In this document: positions 37,033 through 47,015 of the stretch, piece after piece
Layout: every line of letters begins with the position of its first letter
Numbering within the stretch: position 1 is the first letter of the stretch
Source of the DNA: Thiohalocapsa sp963695445
GTDB lineage: Bacteria; Pseudomonadota; Gammaproteobacteria; Chromatiales; Chromatiaceae
DNA: 64,000 nucleotides
NCBI GenBank assembly: GCA_963695445.1
Contig: CAVOGV010000053.1
Coordinates: 16,787 to 80,786, forward strand
Direction of reading: 5' to 3'
Position numbers and translations under genes: made by a program
Notes under the pieces: generated by a model
Seen by the model: only the letters and a program-made list of their open reading frames with translations
What the model was told of the DNA's origin: nothing
Databases searched by the model: none

Positions 37033-38850
37033 TCAGTGATCAATCCTGCGACCGACGAACCCTGAGTAACGCAGCCGTTCCTCGCCATCGACCATGAACG
37101 CGCGCAGTGTCTCACCACGTGTTCGGCCGAGTCCGAGGATGATCGCCTCGGTATCCGAGATCGGACGCAATGGGACCTGGGTTGTCTCCGCTGACAAGCT
37201 AGGCAGCCTGTAGCTCATGCACAGATGCCCGTCCTTGAGCTTTAGGCTGGGTTCCGTCAGCGGGAAACCGTCGTCTGGGTTCAGGAGTTCATAGCGGCCT
37301 ACCCGTTTGAGCCAAGCCTCCGGTATGGGCGCGTCAGGAACCTTCTCGCCCATCACCACTTGCTGCTCTCCGCGCTTGGCGACGACCACCTCGCGACCGT
37401 CGATGGCCTGGGTCTGGAACCGCATCGCCGCCAGCGGTCGAAGCGCGCCGGGCAGCGACCCAACGGCCTCGGCGCCAAGGCCGAACCAGCCCTTGGGATA
37501 GGGGATCAGATCGAAGGTTTCTTCAACAATACAGGCGCACAACTTGGCGTCCTTGGGCCGAATCGAGATGAGGCCGAAGTCCGTGGCATAATTTCCCGCG
37601 ATGTCAGTCACTTCGGGCTGCGGGCTCTCCTTGTCCAATCCCGCCAGGAACAGGTCTGTCGAAGGCGGCTCAGGGATCGCCTTGAGGGTTCGCGCCAGGA
37701 TCTCTTCGGCAAGCCTGGAGGCAATGGACCGCGAACCGTCGGCATTGGCCAGCACTGCGATGCCGAGCCCGTGTTCCGGCAGTAGAACGAGCTCACTGCC
37801 GAACACCAGGGTGCTGCCCGCATGCCGTACGACCTTGCCGCCTCCCGCGATGGTCTTGTCTTCCAGGAACCAGCCGAGCCCGTTGACCGTATCCAGGTCC
37901 AACGGAACCGTAAGATTCTGCGGCTCGACCATCTCTTCCAGCGTTGCCTTCTGGATCAAATTTGGTCCGTCTGGAGATGCCTCGCCCAAGAGACGACTCA
38001 TGAAACGCCCGAGATCGGCAGCGGATGTATACAGGCCGTAAGCGGGGACGTCTCGGATAGGAAGGAGTGTAAACGGCTCACCGTTGCGGTAACCACGCGC
38101 GGCAAAAGACTGCATGTCCGGTGGCGGCTTCCCCACGCCGCTGTGTGTCATGCCAAGGGGCCGAAACAGCTTTTGCTGCATATACTCCGCGTAGGGCAGG
38201 CCGGAGACATCCTGGATCATATGTCCGAGGAGCGTGTAGCCGATGTTTGAATACGAAAAGACGAGGTTGGGCGGAAAAGCGGTGTACTCCTCCCCCAGCC
38301 GCTCGGCGACGGTCGAGAAGGGCGCATCGGTCCACATGCCTTTGTTCAGATCTGTCGGCAGCCCGGCATGGTGGCTCAGCACGTCGCGGACGGTAATGGG
38401 CGCGGCCACTGTATCGAATCGACTACGGATGGAAAATTGAGGCAGGTAGGCATTGAGTGGTTGGTCGATATCGACCGCGCCGCTCTCTGCCAGTTGCATC
38501 ACGGCAATGGCGGTGAAGGGCTTGGCGAGCGAGCCGGCCCGATAGATGGTGAGCGGCGTTGCCGGAATGCCCCGTTCCTGATCGGCCTGGCCAAACCCCT
38601 CTGCCCATAGCGTGCGGTCCCGGCGCACCAACACCAGGCTGATCCCCGGGATCTGGAATTTCCGTTGGGCGTCGACAATCAGCGGGGCGAGGTCGTCTCG
38701 AAGCGCCTTGATTTCATCGGAGACAACGGCTCTGGGCGAGGCATCCTGGGTCGAGTCACCTTCGAACGTGCCGGTGCTCGCCATGGTGGGCGCCCACAGG
38801 GAGATCAGCAGAAGAGCTTGTCGGCGCCTGTTGGTTGCTCTGTCGAACAT
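37033..38850 (-). CDS. Class C beta-lactamase-fold serine hydrolase
   Basis: 605 residues from ATG 38850, preceded by GGGGGA seven bases upstream (the ATG at 38868 is less well placed). Signal peptide QALLLISLWAPTMAS. Catalytic SxxK is SLAK (Ser107, Lys110), YxN is YSN (200-202), and the third motif is probably RHAGST. The beta-lactamase/D-Ala-D-Ala carboxypeptidase domain covers about 50-400. A second beta-rich domain of about 190 residues follows (DUF3471-like in position), with AIDGREVVVAKRGEQQV. Such proteins are esterases or peptidases and are rarely true beta-lactamases. It is periplasmic or secreted and convergent with the regulator at 35271. Confidence 0.9.
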   Translation of the reverse strand: MFDRATNRRRQALLLISLWAPTMASTGTFEGDSTQDASPRAVVSDEIKALRDDLAPLIVDAQRKFQIPGISLVLVRRDRTLWAEGFGQADQERGIPATPLTIYRAGSLAKPFTAIAVMQLAESGAVDIDQPLNAYLPQFSIRSRFDTVAAPITVRDVLSHHAGLPTDLNKGMWTDAPFSTVAERLGEEYTAFPPNLVFSYSNIGYTLLGHMIQDVSGLPYAEYMQQKLFRPLGMTHSGVGKPPPDMQSFAARGYRNGEPFTLLPIRDVPAYGLYTSAADLGRFMSRLLGEASPDGPNLIQKATLEEMVEPQNLTVPLDLDTVNGLGWFLEDKTIAGGGKVVRHAGSTLVFGSELVLLPEHGLGIAVLANADGSRSIASRLAEEILARTLKAIPEPPSTDLFLAGLDKESPQPEVTDIAGNYATDFGLISIRPKDAKLCACIVEETFDLIPYPKGWFGLGAEAVGSLPGALRPLAAMRFQTQAIDGREVVVAKRGEQQVVMGEKVPDAPIPEAWLKRVGRYELLNPDDGFPLTEPSLKLKDGHLCMSYRLPSLSAETTQVPLRPISDTEAIILGLGRTRGETLRAFMVDGEERLRYSGFVGRRIDH

Positions 38851-38995
38851 CAGAAATCCCCCGCACATGCCGGCAAGTGGCGCAGCCGTCGCGGCTGCAG
38901 GCTAGCCGAGGGACGGAACGGTACCGATTCGAGAACCGGACCGGTATTACGATTGTATGGGGGTTACTAGGGCCTAGACAAGGAAACCGCCCCGC

Positions 38996-39027
38996 AGGGA
39001 AGGCGCTGAATTTCTCAGCGTTTCCCT
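38996..39027. terminator. Hairpin, possible terminator
   Basis: AGGGAAGGCGCTGA and TCAGCGTTTCCCT pair over about 12 bases with one unpaired position around a short AT loop. No T-run follows on either strand, so termination is uncertain. It lies in the gap between the serine hydrolase start and the small secreted protein's end. Confidence 0.35.
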
Positions 39028-39132
39028 CGGGGCCGGAGCGCTCTCTACCGATTGAGGCGAGCGGTTAAGGATGCGAAATCTGGCACCAACCGCAGCGGCT
39101 TGCGTAGCCGGCATAGCGGCCGACTGCCTTTT

Positions 39133-39429
39133 CTAGGGTGCGAGATCCGGGTCATCAGCGAAGCCCCGGTAGACATCGGGCAACTGATGATCACTCATCG
39201 GGGGATTGGTGATCCACGCGTCGGAGCTTGAAAACAGGTCCCCATTTCCGTCCGCCCAGCCTTGGTAGCGGTCGACACTTGCTCCAACGCCGCGCTGTGT
39301 AGCGCCTACGTAGTGATTGGGCTGGACGCGCAGGTCCGAATTGCCTTGCGAGAACTGCTGATAGATATCGGCGGCACCGGCTGCGGTGGCGAACGACGCG
39401 AGTGCAATGATTGCTGCAAATCGTTTCAT
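39133..39429 (-). CDS. Small exported protein, unknown function
   Basis: 98 residues with a signal peptide (MKRFAAIIALASFATAAGA). The mature part is short, hydrophilic and Asp/Gln/Tyr rich (IYQQFSQGNSDLRVQPNHYV, VDRYQGWADGNGDLF, HQLPDVYRGFADDPDLAP), with a loosely repeated Q-G/D-N-x-D-L motif. GAGG lies upstream of the ATG at 39429. I do not recognise the family. The longer frame from 39549 is rejected because the signal peptide starts inside it. Confidence 0.6.
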   Translation of the reverse strand: MKRFAAIIALASFATAAGAADIYQQFSQGNSDLRVQPNHYVGATQRGVGASVDRYQGWADGNGDLFSSSDAWITNPPMSDHQLPDVYRGFADDPDLAP

Positions 39430-39719
39430 TGGTCTGTTCCTCGTCATCTGTTGTTGCGAAACGACCTGCGGTATCGGCTTGGGATATCGGGGCAAGGCGT
39501 CTCGCAAGGGATCGGCTCGAGTTGCTTCCGTTGCGGCCGACTCCTGCATCCCTGTGGGCTGATTTGAACACTAGCAGCCGCCCCACAAAAACTTCTGACG
39601 AAAGTCCGACGGTTTTACGATGTTTTTCCAAATGCTCGAAACCAGCCGGTCAAACGGCCGGAATACGGCCTACCATGCTCGCTAATCGGCGAGTGGATGC
39701 CGAGTGCCGCAGGCTGCCG

Positions 39720-39892
39720 CGGACCCGCGCCTTGGAGCGCCGGCATCTTGCCGGCCCGCTGCCGACAGGCAGCCTGCTGACGCTTGAGCAACGCGCAACC
39801 GCGACGGCGCTGAGCCCGATTGTGGGAGCAGCTTGCAGCCGCGATTGCCCTACGCCCCCGTGGAGTCGCGCAGGGCGTTGTGGGAGCTCCGG
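39720..39892. repeat. Cluster of REP-like elements
   Basis: Contains GGAGCGCCGGCATCTTGCCGGC-type palindromic text near 39735, the REP form TGTGGGAGCAGCTTGCAGCC at 39821-39840, and a partial TTGTGGGAGCTCC near 39879. The middle element resembles one arm of the hairpin at 24411-24462. The whole gap 39430-39916 contains no gene I can support. Confidence 0.6.
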
Positions 39893-39916
39893 TCCGCCTC
39901 GCTGTAGAATTCGGCC

Positions 39917-42900
39917 ATGTACAGCGCTCTGCCAATGGTGAAGGACGCATCGGTGCGCACATCGATCGATCATCTCCTAAAGCGGTGCCTGTTGCTCGAT
40001 CTGGAAACCGGCGCCGATGGTGGCGTGCACAAGATCGGCGCCATCCGCGCCGGACGGGAGTTCCGCCGGCAGGGCGCCTTCGACCTGAATCGGGCGCTGG
40101 CCGACCTGCAAGGCTTCGCCGGTGACGCCGAGTTCATCGTCGGTCACAACCTGCTCGGCCACGATCTGCCGACGCTGCGGGCGCTGGCACCCGCCTTAGG
40201 TCTGCTTGGCCGGCGCATCGTCGATACGCTCTATCTATCCCCGTTGGCCTTTCCGCAGAATCCCTATCACCGGCTGGTCAAGGACTACAAACTGGTACGC
40301 GACAGCGTGGCCGACCCGGTGGCCGACTGCCGTCTGGCGGCGCAGATCCTGCGCGAGCAGTTCGACGAGCTGGCCAGGCGCGTGATCGCTGGCGAGGCCG
40401 ACCTGATTGGCGTGTTCCAGTTCTGCTTTCGCGGGGCCACGCTGCTCGACGACAACCCGACCGGCGGTGACGGCATGGCCGCGGTCTTCCGGCTGCTGTC
40501 GGGTGACCTGCCGAACGTCATGGGCGTCCGCGACACCTTGCTGACGCGCTGGCAAGGCCGCGCCTGCACCACCGCCGCGCCGCGGCTGATCCTGGACCAC
40601 CTCCGGAACACGAACCTGCGCCCGGTCATCGCCTACGCCGCGGCCTGGCTGCAGGTGGCCGGAGGCGACTCGGTGCTGCCGCCCTGGGTGCGACATCGGT
40701 TTCCGGCGACGCGCGGGCTGTTGAAGGCCCTGCGTGAGACGCCCTGTGCTGATCCGGGCTGTAGCTGGTGCCGCGAGACGCACGACCCGGTGCGACAGCT
40801 CAAGCGCTGGTTCGGCTTCGACGCCTTCCGCCCGGAGCCGGCCGCCGCGGACGGCGGCAGCCTGCAACAGACAGTGGTCGCGGACGGCATCGCGGATCGG
40901 TCATTGCTCGCGATCCTGCCCACCGGCGGCGGCAAATCACTGTGCTTTCAGTTGCCGGGGCTGGTGCGGCATTTTCGGCGCGGCACCCTCACCGTTGTCA
41001 TCTCGCCGTTGCAGGCGTTGATGAAGGACCAGGTGGACAACCTGGTCAAGAAGACCGGCACCACCAGCGCGGCGGCCATCTACGGCATGCTGACACCGCC
41101 CGAGCGCGGCGATGTGATGGAGCGCGTGCGCCTGGGCGATGTCGCCATCCTGTACATCTCCCCGGAGCAGTTGCGCAACCGCTCGGTCGGCAACGTATTG
41201 GCCAGCCGCGAGATCGGCTGCTGGGTGTTCGACGAGGCCCACTGTCTGTCCAAATGGGGTCATGACTTCCGTCCGGATTATCTCTACGCGGGGCGCTTCA
41301 TCCGCACCCTGGCGGAGCGCCAGCAGACCGAGATCCCGCCGGTGGCCTGTTTCACCGCCACCGCCAAGCCCGATGTCATCGCCGAGATCCTGGCCTATTT
41401 CCGCGACGAGCTGGGTCTGCAACTGCACTCCTACGAGGGCGGTGTCGAGCGCGACAACCTCGCCTTCGAGGTGCAGACGGTCAGCAAGCACGAAAAGGAT
41501 GAACGTATCCACGCCATCCTCGCCGAGCACCTGACGCAGACCACCCCCGATGCGCCCGCTGATCCGGACCAGTCGGCGGGCGCCGCCGTGGTCTACGCCG
41601 CGCGCCGCAAGCGCACCGAGGAACTGGCGGACAGCCTGATGCGCCACGGCTGGGCCGTGGCCGCCTTTCACGCCGGCATCGAAGCGCCGGAAAAGAAGCG
41701 CATCCAGGACGCCTTCGTCGCCGGCGAGCTGCAGGTCATCTGCGCGACCAATGCGTTTGGGATGGGCGTGGACAAGGAAGACGTGCGTGTCGTCATCCAC
41801 GCGGACATCCCCGGCTCCTTGGAGAACTATATCCAGGAGGCCGGCCGAGCCGGGCGCGACCGCAAACCGGCCCTGTGTGTGCTGCTGTACGACGAACAGG
41901 ACATCGAGGCCCAGTTCAGCCTGGAGGCCATGTCCGAGCTCAGCCGCCGCGACATCGCCGAGATCCTGCGCGGTCTGCGCCGGGCCAAGCGCGACCAGGA
42001 GGGCCGGGTGGTCGCGACCAGCGCGGAGTTGTTGCGCGACGAGCAACTGCGGCTCGGCTTCGACACCGAGGCCCGCGACGCCGATACCCGTGTGCGCATC
42101 GCCATCGCCTGGCTGGAGCGCGCCGGCCTGGTGCAGCGCGACGACAACCGCACCCGCGTCTTCCAGGGGCGACCGGCGGTGCCGAGCCTGGAGGCGGCCG
42201 AGCAAAAGATCCGCGGGCTGGGCTTGTCCGCGGCGCAGCAGGCGCGCTGGCTGGCGATCATGGACGTGATGCTCAATGCTGACCCGGACGAGGGCATCAG
42301 CGCGGACGACCTGGCGCGGCTGCCGGCCTTCGCGACTCGAAGCCTGGCGACGCACGGCGCCGGCCTGGGACCGCGGCGAGACCCCTGGCCAGCGGGTGCT
42401 GCGCACCTTGCACGACATGGCCGGCGCCGGGCTGCTGAACAGCGGCCCGCAGTTGACCGCCTTCGTCCGGCACAAGGTCAAGGACCACTCGGCGCTGATC
42501 CTGGAGCGCGTCGCACGGCTGGAGCGGGCCATGCTCGATGCGCTGCGCGAACAGGAGCCGGACCCCGAATCGGGAGCCTGGCTGCCCCTGTCGCTGCGGC
42601 GGCTGAATCAGCACCTGCTCGACCAAGGCCAGCAGAGCAATCCGGAGACCCTGCGCACGCTGCTGAAGGGGCTATCCCTGGACGGCCGCGGTCTGGCCGG
42701 CGCCCGCGGCAGTCTGGACCTGCGCCAGAGCGACCGCGACCACTACCGGGTCAAGCTGCATCGCGACTGGCCGACGCTGATCGCCACCGCCGAGCGCCGC
42801 CGCGCCGTCGCCGGGCTGATCCTGCGCACCCTGCTGGCCAAGCTGCCCGCGGACGCCGGCGCGTCATCGGATCTGCTGGTCAGTTTCGGCACCGACGAGC

Positions 42901-45176
42901 TGACCCGCGCCCTGCGCGATGACCTGACCCTATCGGCCGAGGTGCGCGACCCGCTGGCGGCCATGGAGCGCGGGCTGATGTTCCTGCACGAGCACGGCGC
43001 CATCATCCTGCACGGCGGCTTTGCGGTGTTCCGCTCGGCGATGACGGTGCAACTGTTGCCGGAGGCCAAGGGCCGACGCTACAGCAAGGCGCAGTACCAG
43101 CCCCTGGCCCAGCACTATGGCGAGCGGGTGTTTCAGATCCACGTCATGGATCAGTACGCCCGGCTGGGCGCGGAGAAGATCCGCCAGGCCCTCGGGCTGG
43201 TCACCGCCTACTTCACGCTGGGCAAGGCGGCGTTCGTCAAGCGCTTCTTCGCCGACCGCCGCGAGATGCTGACCCGCGCCACCACCGCCGAGTCCTTCCA
43301 CGCCATCGTCGACGCCCTCGGCAACCCGGCTCAGACCGAGATCGTCGCCGCCCCGGAGGACGGCAACCGGCTGGTGCTGGCCGGCCCCGGCTCCGGCAAG
43401 ACCCGCGTCATCGTGCATCGCTGCGCCTACCTGCTGCGGGTGTTGCGGGTACCGGCGCATCGCATCCTGGTGCTCTGCTTCAACCGCTCCGCGGCGCTGG
43501 AACTGCGCCGCCGGCTCGCGGACCTGGTCGGCGACGATGCCCGCGGCGTCACGGTGCAGACCTATCACGGCTTCGCGATGCGCCTGACCGGCCATTCCTA
43601 TGCCGAGCGGCTCGCGAACGGCGCCGAGACCGGTCCCGACTTCGACGGCCTGATCGCCGAGGCCGTGGACCTGCTCGAGGGCCGCATCGAGCTGCCCGGC
43701 ATCGAGCCCGACGCCGCCCGCGACCGGCTGCTGGCGGGCTATCGGCACATCCTGGTGGACGAGTATCAGGACATCGACGCCGACCAGTACCGGCTGGTCG
43801 CGGCCATCGCCGGGCGCACCGCCGACGACGACAGCCTGACCCTGCTCGCGGTCGGCGACGACGACCAGAACATCTACGCCTTTCGCGGCGCCAGCGTCGA
43901 CTATATCCGCCGCTTCCAGGCAGGACTACGACGCCGAGTTGCACTATCTGGTCGAGAACTACCGCTCCAGCGCGCACATCATCGCCGCCGCCAACGCGCT
44001 GATCGCCCACAACGGCGAGCGCATGAAGCAGGACCACCCGATCCGCATCGACCGCCGCCGCAAGGCCCAGCCCGCCGGCGGGCGTTGGGCCGGACTCGAC
44101 GGACATGCCAAGGGGCGCGTGCTGCTGCTGCGCGTCGCCGACCCCGCGCATGCCAGGCCGCCGCGCTGGTCGCCCGCATCCAGGAACTGCAGCGCCTGGG
44201 CGACGGCAGTTGGTCCGACTTCGCCGTGCTCGCGCGTCAGCGCGAACTGCTGGCGCCGATCCGCGCGCTCTGCGAGCACCGACAGATCCCGGTCAGCCTG
44301 GCCCGGCGAGCTGCCGGCACTGCACCGCATCCGCGAGATCGACGCCTTCCTCGCCGCGCTCAAACAGCGCGAGCGCGAGCCGCTGACCGCCGAGGCGTTG
44401 ACCGCGCTGCTGCCGCAGCACGCAAGCCCCTGGCGCGACCTGCTGGCGAGCCTGATCGACGACTGGCGCGCCGAGGCCGGCACCGCCGCTGTTCCCGCCG
44501 CCGAGATCGCCGAATTCTGCTGGGAGACCCTGGCCGAGCAGCGCCGCGAGCGCAGTATCGGCAGCGGCGTGCTGCTCTCGACGCTGCACGGCGCCAAGGG
44601 CCTGGAGTTTCCGCATGTGCTGATCGCCGACGGCGGCTGGGGGCGCAACGCCGCCAGACGAAGACGAACGCCGTCTCTTCTATGTCGGCATGACCCGCGC
44701 CCGAGAGACGCTGACGCTGTTGGAACTGGCCGCCGGCAACCATCCCCACCTGCCGCTGCTCGACGGCGACTGGCTGCTGCGCGCGGAGCCGGCGGTCGAG
44801 CCCCCGCCGCCCGAGGTCCTCGCCCGCCGCTACACGCGCCTGACCCCAGCCGATCTCGATCTCGGCTACGCCGGTCGTCAGGCGCCGGACGCGCCGATCC
44901 ATCGCCAACTCGCCGCGCTGAACAGCGGCGACGCGCTGACCCCGCGGCGCGACGGCGACCATCTGATGCTGTTGGATGCCGCCGGGGTTCGCAGTCGCGC
45001 GCCTGTCAAAGCGCGCCGCATCGCTCTGGTGTCCGCGCATCGAGATGATCGAGGCGATCCGCGTCGAAGCACTGCTGCGCCGCGATCGCGCCCAGGACAC
45101 CGAAGCCTTCGCCGCGCGCAGCCGCTGCGAGCACTGGGAGGTGCCGCTGGTGGAGATTCGCTGGCGGGCGCGGTGA
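39917..45176 (+). pseudogene. DnaQ-like exonuclease / RecQ / UvrD fusion helicase, multiply frameshifted
   Basis: The restored protein is about 1750 residues. Residues 20-160 are a DEDD exonuclease-like domain: LLLDLETG (Asp28, Glu30), VGHNLLGHDLPTL (His77-Asp83) and DPVADCRLAAQIL, lacking the usual final His. Next is RecQ: Walker A LPTGGGKSLCFQLP near 334, VFDEAHCLSKWGHDFRPDY near 436, and the motif VI region IQEAGRAGRD. An RecQ C-terminal/winged-helix part follows. The last third is UvrD-like: GPGSGKTRVIVHR near 1155, ILVDEYQDIDADQYRL, VGDDDQNIYAFRGAS, LHGAKGLEFPHVLIADGGWG and RRLFYVGMTRARETL. Breaks lie near 42340, 43920, 44155, 44305, 44652 and 44990, each repairable by one base. All motor motifs are intact, so a working enzyme in DNA repair or defence is plausible if the indels are errors. 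Confidence 0.85.
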
Positions 45177-45334
45177 TCCGGACTGGCGGACGGGGCGCCT
45201 CAAGACAGATTCGGCGGTTGCCCTTCCCGTAGCGCCATAGAGAAGCTCGCGGCGCTGATCCCCTGGGAGGCGCAGAGCGCGCCACAGAGTGACGCTTACG
45301 TGAGCCCGAACCCAAGCGATAATCAGTCGAGACG

Positions 45335-45460
45335 GTGCTCGGATTCTTGGGCGCTGGTGACTCCCGCGAGGAGATCCTGGAACGGTATCCATCCCTCGAG
45401 GGCGCCGACATCGATGCTTGTCTGCGTTTTGCCGCCGACACCCGTCTCTGCAGGTCCTAA
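45335..45460 (+). pseudogene. DUF433 antitoxin-like C-terminal remnant
   Basis: A 41-residue frame beginning VLGFLGAGDSREEILERYP and SLEGADIDACLRFAAD. This matches the second half of DUF433 proteins (pattern EEILxxYPxLxxxDIxAxLxYAA). The N-terminal DNA-binding half is absent, and a stop precedes it. DUF433 usually pairs with a PIN-like toxin, which is also absent. The rest of 45177-45544 shows nothing else. Confidence 0.6.
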
Positions 45461-45544
45461 TCACGCATGTACGTTCGCAGCGGGAATTGCTGGTCTAAGT
45501 CGCCTAGGCTTGCCAAATTTTGCCATTGACGCTAACTTGCCAGC

Positions 45545-45868
45545 ATGAGCACCATGAATATTTCCCTACCGGACTCGCTTAAGGCCTATGTTGATGAGCA
45601 GGTCGCTGGCCGCGGTTTCGGTACCAGCAGCGAGTACATGCGCGACCTGATTCGCCGGGATCAGGATCGGCGGCATTTGCGCGGACTCCTGCTGGACGGA
45701 GCCAACTCCGAGCCCGCCGGTGTCGCGGATGCTGCCTACTTCGAGGGCCTGCGCAAGCGCGTTCGCAAGGTAACCCCAAACTGCCAACCCGGCGGCGCGC
45801 CGACTAGAAGTCGGCGGTCCCAAGATAGGGTAGGGAAGGCTTGCGCCTCCCGTCCCTCCGAACCGTAA
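45545..45868 (+). CDS. parD: ParD-family antitoxin with read-through tail, no toxin
   Basis: MNISLPDSLKAYVDEQVAGR then GFGTSSEYMRDLIRRDQDR is a ribbon-helix-helix ParD/CC2985-type N-terminus, and ADAAYFEGLRKRVRK is the usual end of the protein (about residue 75). The frame then runs on for about 32 residues through a dispersed palindromic repeat (45783-45830), giving a tail rich in R, S and P that does not belong to the family. A ParE toxin gene should follow and is missing. So the repeat appears to have replaced the end of parD and the toxin. The ATG at 45545 or 45554 may be used. Confidence 0.75.
   Translation: MSTMNISLPDSLKAYVDEQVAGRGFGTSSEYMRDLIRRDQDRRHLRGLLLDGANSEPAGVADAAYFEGLRKRVRKVTPNCQPGGAPTRSRRSQDRVGKACASRPSEP
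45799..45822. repeat. GCCGACTAGAAGTCGGC palindromic element
   Basis: A perfect palindrome apart from its centre, followed by GGTCCC as in the tandem array at 31817-32210. Preceding text (AACCCGGCGGCGC) also resembles the array's unit boundary. It sits at the 3' end of parD. Confidence 0.7.
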
Positions 45869-46047
45869 GTGCGGTTCCCCCTCCGGTTTTTGTCCCCGGT
45901 TCTCCCCTGCTCGCTTTTCGTCCGTGCCGTCGATGCCGGAGCCTGGCGACAGAAGAGCACGACTGCCTTGAAATGGGATCCTTCGAGCCCAGGTCGATTG
46001 CGTGAGCGCGGTTTGGCGCTAAGAACTGAAGATAAGGGGAAGCTGAA

Positions 46048-46197
46048 ATGACTCTATGCCCAGTTGCCATCGCTGCCGGCTGCAAAAAGTGTCCGGCCGT
46101 TTCGTTCTGCCCATTGAAAAGCGTCATCGGAGATTTCGAGAAGCCGGGCGAAACAGAAGCGAAGCAGGACTCCGAAAAAGCGCAGACCGTGAAGTAG
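46048..46197 (+). CDS. 49-residue cysteine-rich small protein
   Basis: The ATG at 46048 has AAGGGGA upstream at 46034-46040. The product begins MTLCPVAIAAGCKKC and continues PAVSFCPLKSVIGDFEKPGE, then a charged tail of Glu, Lys and Gln ending at a TAG. Four cysteines (4, 12, 15, 21) in a C-x7-C-x2-C-x5-C pattern suggest a metal (zinc or iron-sulfur) site or disulphides; there is no signal peptide, so metal binding in the cytoplasm is more likely. A strong terminator begins seven bases after the stop. I recognise no characterised family. Its composition, ribosome-binding site and terminator make it a convincing real gene of its own transcription unit. Confidence 0.8.
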   Translation: MTLCPVAIAAGCKKCPAVSFCPLKSVIGDFEKPGETEAKQDSEKAQTVK

Positions 46198-46203
46198 CGC
46201 TAG

Positions 46204-46236
46204 AAGTGACTGCGGATTGCTCCGCAGTCACTTTTT
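46204..46236 (+). terminator. Rho-independent terminator of the 49-residue protein gene
   Basis: AAGTGACTGCGGA (46204-46216) and TCCGCAGTCACTT (46221-46233) form a perfect 13-bp stem with a four-base loop, followed by TTT in TTTTT. It is the clearest intrinsic terminator in the window. Confidence 0.92.
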
Positions 46237-47015
46237 CCGCCAACGCGACAGTGACGTGGCTTGCGCAACGGACAATTGGCGATCCACCTGCATCCGAGGC
46301 GTTTAGCTGTGTTTTCAGGCCATCGAAAAATTGGCGCCGGCTCCACCCCCTGACCAGCACCTGAATTCCCGTGCGCGCCTTCGGAGGACGTACACTAGAC
46401 GGCGCTCGATGTTGCTGAACTCTTATCCGTGCGCCGATACAGCCGGAGCAGCCGCCCAGGGCCCTGCGGCGAATCACGCGCCGACGCCGCCGAGATCTCG
46501 GCGACATGACGATCGATTGCCTCCCCGGCGACGTCGAACGGCGACGGCCCGGTGACCGCGCGCCGGGTCTCGGCCTTGCGTGCCTGCTCCAGGTCTAAGC
46601 AGACGGTCCGGACTGCGGACCTGCCCCAGGTGCGCCTGCGGTTCTCGCTACCCCTGGGGTCAGTTTTCGCATCGTTCGCCATGTGACAACGTGCTTGGGT
46701 GCGTGGCGCGTCGTGCAACAACTCGGGAACTGGCCCCGCTGACGGCCCCGACCCGGTTGATGGACCCCTGACCCCTGTGAGCAGGTGATCGAGGCATCAA
46801 TTGAGGGCGGCAGTCGCATGCACGGGGTCTCCTGAGCAGTTTGTTCGGCCATCAGGGGCGATGACCTCCCTTGATTGTTAACGTTTGCTTTAGAAAACCT
46901 TCGCAACATATTTTTTGGAAAGTTGAGCTGGAAATACCTCAGCTTTCGGCGCCGTTTCTAGGCCGCGGAGCTTTCGACAGGCGCTCGGTCGGCCGCACGA
47001 TTTCAGGAGCTATCC
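46237..47015. other. Accessory intergenic region with left direct repeat
   Basis: About 780 bases. I find no supported gene. It contains the left copy of a 66-bp direct repeat (46657-46722) and an AT-rich stretch at 46870-46935 (TGATTGTTAACG, TTTAGAAAACC, ATATTTTTTGGAAAG) that probably drives the large secreted protein gene. Confidence 0.5.
46657..46722 (+). repeat. 66-bp direct repeat, left copy
   Basis: Matches 50351-50416 at 61 of 66 bases, in the same orientation. Its core is CCATGTGACAACGTGCTTGG followed by GCGTGGCGCGTCGTGCA. The two copies bracket a 3.6-kb segment containing only the large secreted protein gene. Confidence 0.85.

Noticed and set aside
40937..42532. 531-codon minus-strand open frame inside the RecQ region
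   Set aside because: Shadow of the RecQ helicase; the plus strand carries all RecQ motifs in this stretch.
46395..46721. 108-codon minus-strand frame through the left 66-bp repeat
   Set aside because: No ribosome-binding site or recognisable domain, and its first part lies in the repeat that recurs at 50351-50416 in a different frame context. I could not support it as a gene.
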